From: an uncultured Eubacteriales bacterium
Lineage (GTDB): Bacteria; Bacillota; Clostridia; Oscillospirales; CAG-272
Reading direction: 5' to 3'
Length of the DNA stretch: 64,000 nt
Assembly: GCA_958352145.1 (NCBI GenBank)
Contig: CATWNM010000001.1
Coordinates: 62,001 to 126,000 of the forward strand
Part shown: positions 1 to 7,965 of the stretch, one piece after another
How positions within the stretch are numbered: position 1 is the first letter of the stretch
Layout: every line of letters starts with the position of its first letter
The notes under the pieces: model-generated
The model's database searches: none
The model's input: only the letters and a program-made list of their open reading frames with translations
Told to the model about the DNA's origin: nothing
Translations under genes and position numbers: made by a program

Positions 1-29
1 AGGAAGCATGTGCAAATGCTTCCTTTTTT
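1..29 (+). terminator. Intrinsic terminator at the left edge
   Basis: An 8-bp stem (AGGAAGCA at 1-8 with TGCTTCCT at 17-24) is followed by a run of T on the plus strand. It would end a plus-strand transcript entering from the left. It lies just downstream of the stop of the leftward ABC ATPase gene and may also serve that operon. Confidence 0.7.
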
Positions 30-34
30 GATTT

Positions 35-820
35 TTATATTTTTTCCAAAGAATGCTGTAAAAAAGCTTTTGTTTTTTCACTTTTAGGACAGCCGAAAAT
101 TTCTTCCGGCGCGCCGATCTCCTCAATCACGCCGTCCGCCATAAACAAAACGGTGTCCGAAACATGACGAGCAAATTCCATCTCGTGCGTAACGACGATC
201 ATCGTGCGATCCTGCCCTTTCAGTCCTTTGATCACCCGCAGCACCTCGCCGGTCAATTCAGGATCCAGCGCGCTCGTCGGCTCGTCAAAACATAATATTT
301 CAGGCTTTAGAGCAAGCGCGCGGGCAATCGCCACACGCTGCTGCTGACCGCCGGACAATTCGCACGGATACGCATTCGCTTTCTCCAAAAGCCCCACGCT
401 GTCCAAAAGCGCCATACCGGACGCATCAAGCTCCGCAAGTATATTTTTTTTGCCGGCCTTATAATCCGGACGCTCTTTCGCCGCAAGCTTCGGCGCAAGC
501 GTAACATTCTCAAGCACCGTATACTGCGGAAATAAATTGAACTGCTGAAAGACCAATCCGAAATGCAGCCGCTTCCGGCGAAGCATAGCGTCGTTCAGAT
601 TACGGTCGGCAGCGGCATCATAAATTTTTTCGCCGCTTATGTACATCTCGCCGGTATCCGGGGTTTCCAGAAAGTTCATACACCGAAGAAGCGTCGTCTT
701 TCCGCTGCCTGAGGAACCGATAATACACAAAACCTTTCCCTGTTCCAAACCGAAATCGATTCCACGAAGAACAGAAACAGAACCAAAGCTCTTGGTAAAT
801 TGCCTGACTTCAAAAAACAT
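35..820 (-). CDS. Polar amino-acid ABC transporter, ATP-binding protein
   Basis: This is the ATPase of a glutamine/polar-amino-acid importer, acting at the inner face of the membrane. Walker A (GSSGSGKTT), the Q-loop (VFQQFNLFP), the LSGGQQQR signature, Walker B (ILCFDEPTSALDP) and the switch histidine (VVTHEME) are all visible. The length of about 261 residues is typical. The frame is open further upstream, but ATG at 820 is chosen because AAAGGA lies 9 nt before it and the ATG sits 5 bp after the permease stop. It is the last gene of a leftward operon: binding protein, permease, ATPase. The exact substrate cannot be read from sequence. Confidence 0.95.
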   Translation of the reverse strand: MFFEVRQFTKSFGSVSVLRGIDFGLEQGKVLCIIGSSGSGKTTLLRCMNFLETPDTGEMYISGEKIYDAAADRNLNDAMLRRKRLHFGLVFQQFNLFPQYTVLENVTLAPKLAAKERPDYKAGKKNILAELDASGMALLDSVGLLEKANAYPCELSGGQQQRVAIARALALKPEILCFDEPTSALDPELTGEVLRVIKGLKGQDRTMIVVTHEMEFARHVSDTVLFMADGVIEEIGAPEEIFGCPKSEKTKAFLQHSLEKI

Positions 821-825
821 ACCGT

Positions 826-1515
826 TTATCCTTTGAAATAATTCAGCTTTTTTTCCAATCTCCCGAGCAGCAGCGTAAGCAGTCCTACAAAAAGCAGATA
901 AAAAACGCCCGTGTAAAACAGCGGCCAAATCATGGCCTGCGCTGCGAGCTTCTTCGCCTGCATGATAATCTCCGAGACCAGAATCGCGTTGGCAAGCGCC
1001 GTATCTTTAACCAGCGTAATAATCTCATTGCTCATCGGAGGCACGATTCGCTTAATCACCTGTTTCAAAATGATCTTTGTGAAAATCTGGGACTTAGAGA
1101 GCCCCAGCACCTGACCGGCCTCATACTGCCCCTGCGAAATGCTTTCAATGCCGCCCCGGAAAATTTCGGAAAAATAGGCGGCGTAATTAATGACAAAGGC
1201 AATGATAACAGCAACAAAACGCCCGGTATTCTCCACGCCATATGTAAGCAGGAAGTACAAATCCACCTTTGCAAAAAGGTTAAATCCAAAAAAGCCGGGA
1301 ACATAGTAAATGATAAAGATCTGAAGCATGAGCGGTACGCCGCGGATGATCCACACAAGTACCTTTGTCACGGCTTTAACCGGCCGGAACCGGCTCATGG
1401 AGCAAAACGAGACCGCAAGTCCGAGCGGCAGCGCAAATACAAGCGTCAGCGCAAACAAAAGCAGCGTCAGCTTAAACCCATCCAGTAAATAAAGGGTTAC
1501 CTGCCAAAAAGACAT
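826..1515 (-). CDS. Polar amino-acid ABC transporter, permease
   Basis: This 229-residue membrane protein of the His/Glu/Gln/Arg/opine permease family forms the channel of the importer. Several hydrophobic segments are visible, and the EAA loop that contacts the ATPase is recognisable (SEIFRGGIESISQGQYEAGQ, about residues 115-135). A ribosome site (GGAGAG) precedes the ATG. With only one permease gene in the operon, the channel is probably a homodimer, as is common in this family. Confidence 0.95.
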   Translation of the reverse strand: MSFWQVTLYLLDGFKLTLLLFALTLVFALPLGLAVSFCSMSRFRPVKAVTKVLVWIIRGVPLMLQIFIIYYVPGFFGFNLFAKVDLYFLLTYGVENTGRFVAVIIAFVINYAAYFSEIFRGGIESISQGQYEAGQVLGLSKSQIFTKIILKQVIKRIVPPMSNEIITLVKDTALANAILVSEIIMQAKKLAAQAMIWPLFYTGVFYLLFVGLLTLLLGRLEKKLNYFKG

Positions 1516-1533
1516 TGAGACTCTCCGTAAAAT

Positions 1534-2334
1534 TTATTTTTGATCGGAATAATCCAAAATCGCCGCGTTCTCCAGACCGTACTTTTCGGCAAGCGCTTTA
1601 ATCGTACCGTCCGCCGCAAGTTTTTCAAGCTGCGCATTTACCTGCGCGGTCAGCGCGCTGCCCTTTTCAAACCCAATCGCATAATATTCCGGCTCGCTCG
1701 TCAGGCTGTCCACAATCGCAAGATCCGCATAATCGCCGGCGCCGACTATACTTTTCGCAAGAAGAACGTCCACGACCGCAAAAGTTGCAGAACCGCTCTT
1801 GACCTCCATCAGCGCCTCGGTCTGCTTGATGGCGTCCATAATCTTCGCGCCCTCAAAAGCCGAATCCGCATAGGAAGCGCCGGCAGAGCCAGCCTCGGCA
1901 TACCCGATCTTATCCTTAAAATAGCTGGCGTCCGTAACCGCCGGCGCAATGTCCGCCTTGACGACCACGGCCTGCTGGTTAATCATGTAATTGTAGGAAA
2001 AATCTACTTTCTCACTTCTCTGCACACCGTCGTCGTCCGCACAGTTCGCCGTAAAGCCGTTCCAAAGACAATCTACATTTTTCGCCGCAAGGTCGGTATA
2101 CTTATTGGACCACTCAATTTCCTTGAAAACGACCTGATAGCCCAGTCCTTCAAACACGGCTTTTGCCAGTTCGGTGTCAAAGCCGATCAATTCATTGTTT
2201 TCGTCCAGATAGTTCATCGGCTCATACAACGTATAACCGATTGTAACGACCTTTTGTTCCCCGCTGCCGCCGCAGGACGCAAATACAAACAGCATCATCA
2301 GCGCGGCAAGAAAAAGCACAATAATTTTCTTCAT
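1534..2334 (-). CDS. Polar amino-acid ABC transporter, substrate-binding lipoprotein
   Basis: This is an extracellular family-3 solute-binding protein, tethered by lipid at Cys21 of a clear lipoprotein signal (hydrophobic stretch ending FASC). The mature part has the usual fold signatures: YEPMNYLDENNELIGFDTELAKA near the start and a C-terminal LEKLAADGTIKALAEKYG segment. At 266 residues it has the normal family length. It is the first gene of the operon and is preceded by a strong promoter with a palindrome just downstream of the -10. It probably binds glutamine, cystine or another polar amino acid. Confidence 0.93.
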   Translation of the reverse strand: MKKIIVLFLAALMMLFVFASCGGSGEQKVVTIGYTLYEPMNYLDENNELIGFDTELAKAVFEGLGYQVVFKEIEWSNKYTDLAAKNVDCLWNGFTANCADDDGVQRSEKVDFSYNYMINQQAVVVKADIAPAVTDASYFKDKIGYAEAGSAGASYADSAFEGAKIMDAIKQTEALMEVKSGSATFAVVDVLLAKSIVGAGDYADLAIVDSLTSEPEYYAIGFEKGSALTAQVNAQLEKLAADGTIKALAEKYGLENAAILDYSDQK

Positions 2335-2373
2335 TAAATGATTCCTCCGAATAAAAGATTTTGTTTTTATCGC

Positions 2374-2424
2374 TTTAGCGTGCTAAACTGATAGTATAGT
2401 AACACACCGCTGTCTGCTTGTCAA
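2374..2424 (-). promoter_or_regulatory. Promoter and candidate operator of the amino-acid transporter operon
   Basis: On the minus strand TTGACA (2419-2424) is followed after 17 bp by TACTAT (2396-2401). Just inside the transcript is the palindrome TTTAGC-GT-GCTAAA (2374-2387), placed where a repressor could block RNA polymerase. The regulator is unknown. Confidence 0.75.
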
Positions 2425-2467
2425 GTGCTTTGTCAAATTTTCTTAAAATTTCCACGCGCTTTTAAAC

Positions 2468-2517
2468 CAAAAAATTGCGGCTCTGCATCCGAACCCATTC
2501 CAAATGCAAAGCCGCAA
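2468..2517 (-). terminator. Terminator of the LysR gene (minus strand)
   Basis: TTGCGGC (2475-2481) pairs with GCCGCAA (2511-2517), and the inner parts also pair. On the minus strand the stem is followed by six T. It sits 150 bp downstream of the LysR stop codon and separates that gene from the amino-acid transporter promoter. Confidence 0.65.
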
Positions 2518-2666
2518 GGCCGCGCGATTCACCGTTAATAAAGAGCCAAAGCCCTCCGCCCAACGCGTATATTGCCCTACAAATTTAAATTTGTTAGGCG
2601 GGGAGTTAAGATGCTCCAACGAGCAAAATGCAAAACATTTTACGGGAAGGGGACCCCTTTCCTATT
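2518..2666. other. Intergenic stretch, possible dispersed repeat
   Basis: About 150 bp follow the LysR stop codon. No convincing gene is seen. A short plus-strand reading (about 2590-2660) gives GGELRCSNEQNAKHF, a string I associate with non-coding sequence repeated in gut Clostridia genomes. That association is from memory and was not checked. Confidence 0.3.
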
Positions 2667-3566
2667 CTATGCTCTATCCATTCTACAAAAGCTAATACAT
2701 AAATCAATAAACAAACGCATTAATGGACTAATCCATTTATTTTTGTGGTAGCCACAAATGGCTGTAATAGTTTTATCTGAAATATCGGTAGGAATTTCTT
2801 CTAATTCTCCTGTGTCGAGATCCTCTTGCACTGCAAACGTAGGCAGGAATGAAATACCAATATCGCTTTTTACAAGATTTTTGATTGTAGGAACACTCCA
2901 TAACTCAATCGTATGATCAAGGATAATAGATTTTTTTTGAAGATATTCTTCAAAAATTTGTCGAAAAATGCATTTTTTCTCGTTGATGATAAAGGGAACA
3001 GGGATTATTCTGTCCGGGGTTATAAAATCTGGGTAAAGTTTTTTTATTCCGGGAGATGCCACAAGCGACATAGGATAGCTACCCAATGAATGAACCGTAA
3101 GATTAGAACCAAAGCCTCCCACATCTTCATAAAACAATCCCAAATCTAATGTGCCATTTAAAAGTTCATTGCGGATGTCATAACAATTCATAGACTGCAA
3201 GAACAAGCGAACTTTTGGCGCTTTTTGATGGAATTCTTTCAAAATAGCAGGCAAACGATAGCAGAGCAGAGTTTCACCAACACCAATGTTCAAACTACCT
3301 TGACACTCAGATAAATCAGATTCAAAAAAACGCAGTTTATCTACAGATTGTAATATTTCATCTACATAGGGAACTAAATGTTCTCCTGCTTTTGTCAAGA
3401 CCATCTTGCGTCCGATTTTTTCAAACAGAGTGATAGACAATTCTTGTTCTAGCTGACCAATTTGAAATGTAATTGTAGACTGTGTATAATTCAATTTTGC
3501 AGCGGCTTTGTTAAATCCTCCCTCATTAATAATTGTCCGAAAGGTTCGTAAATATTTTAATTCCAT
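2667..3566 (-). CDS. LysR-family transcriptional regulator
   Basis: A 299-residue LysR regulator. The N-terminal winged helix (MELKYLRTFRTIINEGGFNKAAAKLN..., residues 1-60) has the classic spacing, and the rest forms the effector-binding domain. The start is ATG 3566, because GGAGG lies 10 nt upstream; the open frame extends seven codons further without a ribosome site. It is divergent from the acetyltransferase gene at 3811, the usual arrangement for a LysR protein and its target. The gene is clearly more AT-rich than the importer and esterase genes on either side, which suggests acquisition. The effector is unknown. Confidence 0.92.
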   Translation of the reverse strand: MELKYLRTFRTIINEGGFNKAAAKLNYTQSTITFQIGQLEQELSITLFEKIGRKMVLTKAGEHLVPYVDEILQSVDKLRFFESDLSECQGSLNIGVGETLLCYRLPAILKEFHQKAPKVRLFLQSMNCYDIRNELLNGTLDLGLFYEDVGGFGSNLTVHSLGSYPMSLVASPGIKKLYPDFITPDRIIPVPFIINEKKCIFRQIFEEYLQKKSIILDHTIELWSVPTIKNLVKSDIGISFLPTFAVQEDLDTGELEEIPTDISDKTITAICGYHKNKWISPLMRLFIDLCISFCRMDRA

Positions 3567-3810
3567 GTAACGCCTCCAATGGTTCAATAAAATCGAACTA
3601 TCAATAAAATAATTTCGATTTTACAAAACTGATCTTTGGGTGTATTATATTTGTTGTAATGTTTGTGGTAAATGGCGCATTTGGTGTTGGCACCGTTTAT
3701 TACGACGCTGACGTGTGGTTATATGTTTACTATATATAAAAATATGTCCAAAAACATGCTATTAAGTAAAAATCAATATTAGGAAAAAGTTATAACTAGG
3801 AGGAATCAAG
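3567..3810. other. Divergent intergenic region, LysR / acetyltransferase
   Basis: This 244-bp AT-rich region separates the divergent LysR and GNAT genes and must hold their promoters. I could not settle on one hexamer pair. A short open reading (3659-3739, VVNGAFGVGTVYYDADVW in its middle) resembles coding sequence but is too short to identify and may be a remnant. Confidence 0.35.
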
Positions 3811-4323
3811 ATGTATTTACTTGAGCTAGCAAAATTAGATGATGTGCGAAAATGCTACAATATCATCAAAGAAGCAAAAAAATTTCAAAAGGAGCAGGGA
3901 TTTACTCAATGGACGGATGATTATCCCAATCAAGATACGATTCAACAGGATATACAAGCGGAAAAAGGTTATATAGTCACATCTGACAAAGAGATTGCAG
4001 GTTACATGTGCATTGATTTTTCTGGCGAGCCTGCCTATGAGAACATAGAAGGAAAGTGGAATACAGATCTACCATATGCCGTTATTCATCGTATGGCATT
4101 TAGTAAAGAATTTAGAAATAGAGGCTTGAGCAGTATCGCACTATCTTTAATCGAAAACTTATGCCTTTCTAAAAACATAAAAAGTATTCGTGTTGATACC
4201 GACTTTCCAAATAAACGGATGCAACATATTTTAGAAAAAAACGGCTTTTCTAAATGTGGGATAATCGTTTTTCAAGGAAGCGGTAAATTGGCTTATGAAA
4301 AGGCCCTTATCAGCGAGACATAG
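3811..4323 (+). CDS. GNAT-family N-acetyltransferase
   Basis: A 170-residue acetyltransferase of the GNAT superfamily. The acetyl-CoA-binding motif is seen as AFSKEFRNRGLSSIALSLIE (about residues 96-115), followed by the family's terminal strand with NGFSKCGI. AGGAGG precedes the ATG at good spacing. The N-terminal part (KEAKKFQKEQGFTQWTDDYP) is typical of GNAT proteins that act on small molecules in Firmicutes. The substrate is unknown. It is divergent from the LysR gene and shares its AT-rich composition, so the two probably arrived together. Confidence 0.88.
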   Translation: MYLLELAKLDDVRKCYNIIKEAKKFQKEQGFTQWTDDYPNQDTIQQDIQAEKGYIVTSDKEIAGYMCIDFSGEPAYENIEGKWNTDLPYAVIHRMAFSKEFRNRGLSSIALSLIENLCLSKNIKSIRVDTDFPNKRMQHILEKNGFSKCGIIVFQGSGKLAYEKALISET

Positions 4324-4324
4324 T

Positions 4325-4480
4325 ATGGAATTCAAAGCAGGAATATTAGACCCCGAAAATGAAATGTGCCGATAGCTTCAATCACTTTTGGAACATCATC
4401 GTTCCATAGAAGTCAAACAAAAGTGCAGTTTCTTAGGCAACAAAAAAGGGGCAATCTCCCGTCATTACTACGCGGAGTAG
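4325..4480 (+). pseudogene. Short gene interrupted by an in-frame stop
   Basis: An ATG directly after the acetyltransferase stop opens a frame reading MEFKAGILDPENEMCR, a TAG, then 34 more codons in the same frame (starting LQSLLEHHRSIEVKQ and ending SRHYYAE). The amphipathic, charged composition on both sides of the stop argues that the frame was once one coding region. I do not recognise the family. Read as a decayed gene in the acquired island; a real 16-residue peptide or chance is possible. Confidence 0.35.
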
Positions 4481-5407
4481 ATTTTATATTCTGTATTTAT
4501 CAACCAGATGACATTCTTTATTCCATATACTTGCTACGAAACTTTTTTGCAGACTATTTTCCCTGGATTATTTTGCACTTTGATTCAGTCCAGGTTTTTT
4601 CTTTGCGAAATAGCTTTTGGGAAAGGAATGGATGACTTGATGGGACGGAATTTAATGCGTTTTAAAAAGTTACGTTAAAGGTTGATTTTGAGAGAAAAAG
4701 TATAAACACCTTGCTCCTTAATAATTGTACCTGTAAAGCTTTTTGTGGCGCCAAAATGGCGCCCAACCTTGCACAACCACCTAATACGGGATATAGACTT
4801 TATGCGAAAAGTCTTTATTTTAAGCTGTTTTGCAAGGTTTTATAAACATTGGCGGAAAGGTATAAGGTGATTTCTATCTATAAAATCAATAAAAATAAGC
4901 GGAAGCTAGGCCTCTTTCGGCGGAAAACATATTATTTTTTATTAGATTTCAAAAACCATACAGGCATTCGATATTTATAGCTTCGTAAAAAATCTGTTCT
5001 CTCACCCGCAATTATTACAGCAAACGCTTCTCTTTTATCCGGTAAAATACGCCAGGCGCAGGAACGCAAGGCGCATCTATGCCGGTTCATGTCATAATCC
5101 GGCATGCTTTTTTTGCATTTTCCTATGAATATACACAGAAACGGTTTTGCCTTGTCAAATAAATACGTTTCAAGGAAATTATCCTGAACCTCTTCGTTTA
5201 TCGGCCAGCCAACACATACAGAGATTCTATCAAAACAACCCGAAGTGTCAGTCATTGTCAATACAATTGTAGCATACAACCGGAATTCAGAAAAGATTAC
5301 AGATAAGCAACAACTGTATTTCCACTGTAGCGGCATATTTTGACATGCGGAAAATGTTCGCAAAAATACAAAATCTCTCAAACATACATTTTCATTCTTA
5401 CAAATCA
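4481..5407. other. AT-rich stretch without a convincing gene
   Basis: About 0.9 kb between the broken short gene and the esterase promoter. A plus-strand frame at 4366-4635 and a minus-strand frame at 4932-5408 are open, but neither shows a recognisable family, a ribosome site or coding-like composition. It is probably decayed DNA of the acquired island, and no further feature is seen. Confidence 0.4.
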
Positions 5408-5416
5408 TGCTATAAT
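5408..5416 (+). promoter_or_regulatory. Extended -10 promoter of the esterase gene
   Basis: TGCTATAAT (5408-5416) is a perfect extended -10 element. The -35 region is weak, as is usual for this class. Transcription would start near 5423 and leave an 87-nt untranslated leader before the ATG at 5510. Confidence 0.6.
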
Positions 5417-5509
5417 TAAAATATAGTCTTGTTCCGTACTTTTAATGTGGCAAAACATCACAAAAGGCGGATTATATTATAAGCACATTTATATACGGGA
5501 GACAACAGT

Positions 5510-7738
5510 ATGAAAAGAGCGATATTATTCATGATTTTGTTTTGCGCGCTGTTTTCGTTTTGCCTTGCCAGCGTGTCTGCCGCCGGCGCACCGGACGGCG
5601 CGGCCTGTGCGGACGGATTGTATTTTTTGGGATTAATTCAGGGATACAGCGCGGGAGGACAAGACTTTGGTCTTGACGACGCGTTGACGCGCGCGCAGGC
5701 AGTCGTGCTACTGGAGCGCTATCTGGGCGTGCTAACCGACGCCGAAACCACGGTGGTCAAAGCGCCTTTTGACGATGTGCCCGATTGGGCCGACAGCTAT
5801 ATTGGCTATGCCTGCGAACACCGGCTTGTATCAGGGAAAACGGATGCTTCCGGAAAGGCGTATTTTGATCCGGATGCGCCGGTCAGTGAGACGGAATTTT
5901 TGACGCTTTTGCTGCGGGCGATGGATTATACCGATCAAAACGACGGCAGCGGCGACTTTGTCTGGAGCGATCCGTATTCGCTGTCGGATTCGCTAGGGCT
6001 TACCAACGGGAAGAGCGAGACCTTTTTGCGGGGCGATGCTTTCGGTATATGCTGGTCGGCGCTCGGCGCCCTTTCCAAAACCGGAAAGACGGTCGCGGAA
6101 AAGCTGATGTCTGCCGGTGTGTTTAACGACGCCCGGTATACGTATGCAAAGCGCATTGCCGCCGGCGATACAATCCGTGTCGTCTGTGTCGGCGACAGCA
6201 TCACGCAGGGGACCGGCGCGAAAGATCCGGCCAGCAACAGCTATCCGTCGAGGCTGCAAAAGCTGCTGGGTAACGGCTTCGAAGTCATTAACTGCGGAAA
6301 AGCTAGCGCATATGTTATGTCACCGGACATTTCTTTCAATCAAAAGGCAAAAACGCACGGAATCGAACTGTATTATCCCAACACAGCGGCCTATCAAACC
6401 GCAATTCAAGCCAATCCGGACGTTGTGATTATTATGCTTGGCACAAACGACTGTAGAAACATTACCGATTCGGCAAGCACCGCGCAATGGATCAGCGACT
6501 ACAAAGCATTGATCGCCGATTTTGCAGCGCTGGATTCAAATCCCAAAATCTATCTGTCAACAATGATTCCCGCTGTTAATATAGAGCTTGCCTATCAAAA
6601 CACTGCTTGGAATATTCCCGGATTAATTCGCTCGGTTGGCGCCGAATTCCAACTTCCGGTTCTTGAAACCGGCAAAATTCTGCATGATTATTATGTGGCC
6701 TGCTTGCCGAACGGAGATAAAATTCATCCGAATGACGATACCTATGAAGGCCTTGCCGTCTGGTTTTATCGTGAAGTGTTTGGTGGAATTGCCGAACTGC
6801 CTGCGATTCCACAGGCAGAAAATAATGTCGTATTTGTCAGCGACAGCGGAAGTGTACAGAACGACGGTTCTTCTCCGGATAGCGCCGTCAATCGTTTGGC
6901 GTATGCATTGGGTATGCTGCAAGAAACCGGCGGCACTGTCGTTATATGCGGCAATGTAACACTGGGTGAAACAAAGCTACCTCCCGCACAAGAGCATATT
7001 ACAATCACAAGCTTATATGACGGCGTGGACTACGCCAAGACCGCCGATGCAAAACTCTCCATTGGCGGCGGACTTTCAATCAACAGCGATATAACCTTTA
7101 CGCAGCTTACCATCCAAGCCACGGCAAACAGCCAGTCTTTTTACTGCGGATATAACAACGTTACCTTTGGCGATGGTATAAACTGCACGTTCAGCAATTC
7201 GGTCACTGTACCTTTAACCATCAACGCGGGATATGTACCGATCGTTGCCGCAACGGATAAAGCACAGGTATCTTGCCATTCGGACTGTACGCTGACAATC
7301 AACAGCGGCACCTGGGCAATCCTGCGCGGCGGAAATCGCCGGGCCAATCGTGCATATGCGGTTGGAAGCATCGATCCCAACGTCAAACTGTCTGTGATCA
7401 TCAATGGCGGCGCTTTCACATATACTGGCTCCTCCATCAATACCGGAACCGGTATGAATGATCTTGAAGGTGAATTATACATAGAAATTAACGGCGGTAC
7501 ATTTACCGGCGACTTTTGCCTCATCGCAAATATCGGTACGAATGCGACCGATTATACGCCCTTATACAGCGGGAAAGCCACTTTGAAAATTACGGGCGGA
7601 ACGCTGAACGGAAAGCTCAGCGCTTATCAGACATCTGACACAAAAAAGCTTGCGGGTGGAACGACGCTGATCTTGATAGAGCAAACAGCAAATTTTGCCA
7701 ATAAAGCGCTCGGTTTTGATCAGATCCAATATGAATAA
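5510..7738 (+). CDS. Secreted SGNH/GDSL esterase with N-terminal SLH-like and C-terminal beta-helix regions
   Basis: A 742-residue exported protein. A signal peptide (residues 1-24, ending SVSAA) is followed by S-layer-homology-like modules (about 30-210, e.g. FDDVPDWADSYIGYACE). Next is an SGNH hydrolase (about 221-425) with nucleophile Ser230 in GDSITQG, the GTND block at 311-314 and the Asp403-x-x-His406 pair in DKIHPN. Residues 440-742 are rich in INGGTFTG-like strands, suggesting a right-handed beta-helix. It probably removes acyl groups from cell-surface or plant polysaccharide while bound to the wall. GGGAG precedes the ATG, and it is a single-gene unit with its own promoter and terminator. 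SGNH family membership is secure, but the substrate is not. Confidence 0.85.
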   Translation: MKRAILFMILFCALFSFCLASVSAAGAPDGAACADGLYFLGLIQGYSAGGQDFGLDDALTRAQAVVLLERYLGVLTDAETTVVKAPFDDVPDWADSYIGYACEHRLVSGKTDASGKAYFDPDAPVSETEFLTLLLRAMDYTDQNDGSGDFVWSDPYSLSDSLGLTNGKSETFLRGDAFGICWSALGALSKTGKTVAEKLMSAGVFNDARYTYAKRIAAGDTIRVVCVGDSITQGTGAKDPASNSYPSRLQKLLGNGFEVINCGKASAYVMSPDISFNQKAKTHGIELYYPNTAAYQTAIQANPDVVIIMLGTNDCRNITDSASTAQWISDYKALIADFAALDSNPKIYLSTMIPAVNIELAYQNTAWNIPGLIRSVGAEFQLPVLETGKILHDYYVACLPNGDKIHPNDDTYEGLAVWFYREVFGGIAELPAIPQAENNVVFVSDSGSVQNDGSSPDSAVNRLAYALGMLQETGGTVVICGNVTLGETKLPPAQEHITITSLYDGVDYAKTADAKLSIGGGLSINSDITFTQLTIQATANSQSFYCGYNNVTFGDGINCTFSNSVTVPLTINAGYVPIVAATDKAQVSCHSDCTLTINSGTWAILRGGNRRANRAYAVGSIDPNVKLSVIINGGAFTYTGSSINTGTGMNDLEGELYIEINGGTFTGDFCLIANIGTNATDYTPLYSGKATLKITGGTLNGKLSAYQTSDTKKLAGGTTLILIEQTANFANKALGFDQIQYE

Positions 7739-7749
7739 AAATAGGAAAA

Positions 7750-7794
7750 CCTCTCCGGGAAGCGGTATCAACCGCCTCTCGGAGAGGCTTTTAT
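7750..7794 (+). terminator. Terminator of the esterase gene
   Basis: CCTCTCCG pairs with CGGAGAGG, with a further GCGG/CCGC inner stem, and is followed by TTTTATT, 12 bp after the stop codon of the esterase gene. Confidence 0.85.
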
Positions 7795-7902
7795 TATAAA
7801 TTTGAAACTTGAAAAATAAAGTTATCTTTAAATGTTTTCCGCAAGCACAGGCATAATGAGCGCCTGCTCATATTTCGAGCAAACCGAATCGTTTGGGCCA
7901 AC

Positions 7903-7944
7903 CGAGCCTGCATGAAGCGGCGAATGCCGCTTCATGCAGGCTCG
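7903..7944. repeat. Perfect 19-bp inverted repeat between convergent genes
   Basis: CGAGCCTGCATGAAGCGGC (7903-7921) and its exact complement (7926-7944) are separated by GAAT. No T-run follows on either strand. It lies between the esterase and the leftward exporter operon and could block readthrough or stabilise the 3' end of the exporter mRNA. Confidence 0.8.
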
Positions 7945-7965
7945 TATAACTTTATCACAAATCCT

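Noticed and set aside
4366..4635. Open plus-strand frame of 89 codons
   Set aside because: No ribosome site or family. It runs in a different frame through the region where another, better coding-like frame (4325-4480) exists.
4932..5408. Open minus-strand frame of 158 codons
   Set aside because: No recognised family, no ribosome site, many Cys and Arg as in non-coding frames, and it overlaps the esterase promoter.
7903..7944. 19-bp perfect inverted repeat as an intrinsic terminator
   Set aside because: No T-run on either strand, so it is listed as a repeat only.
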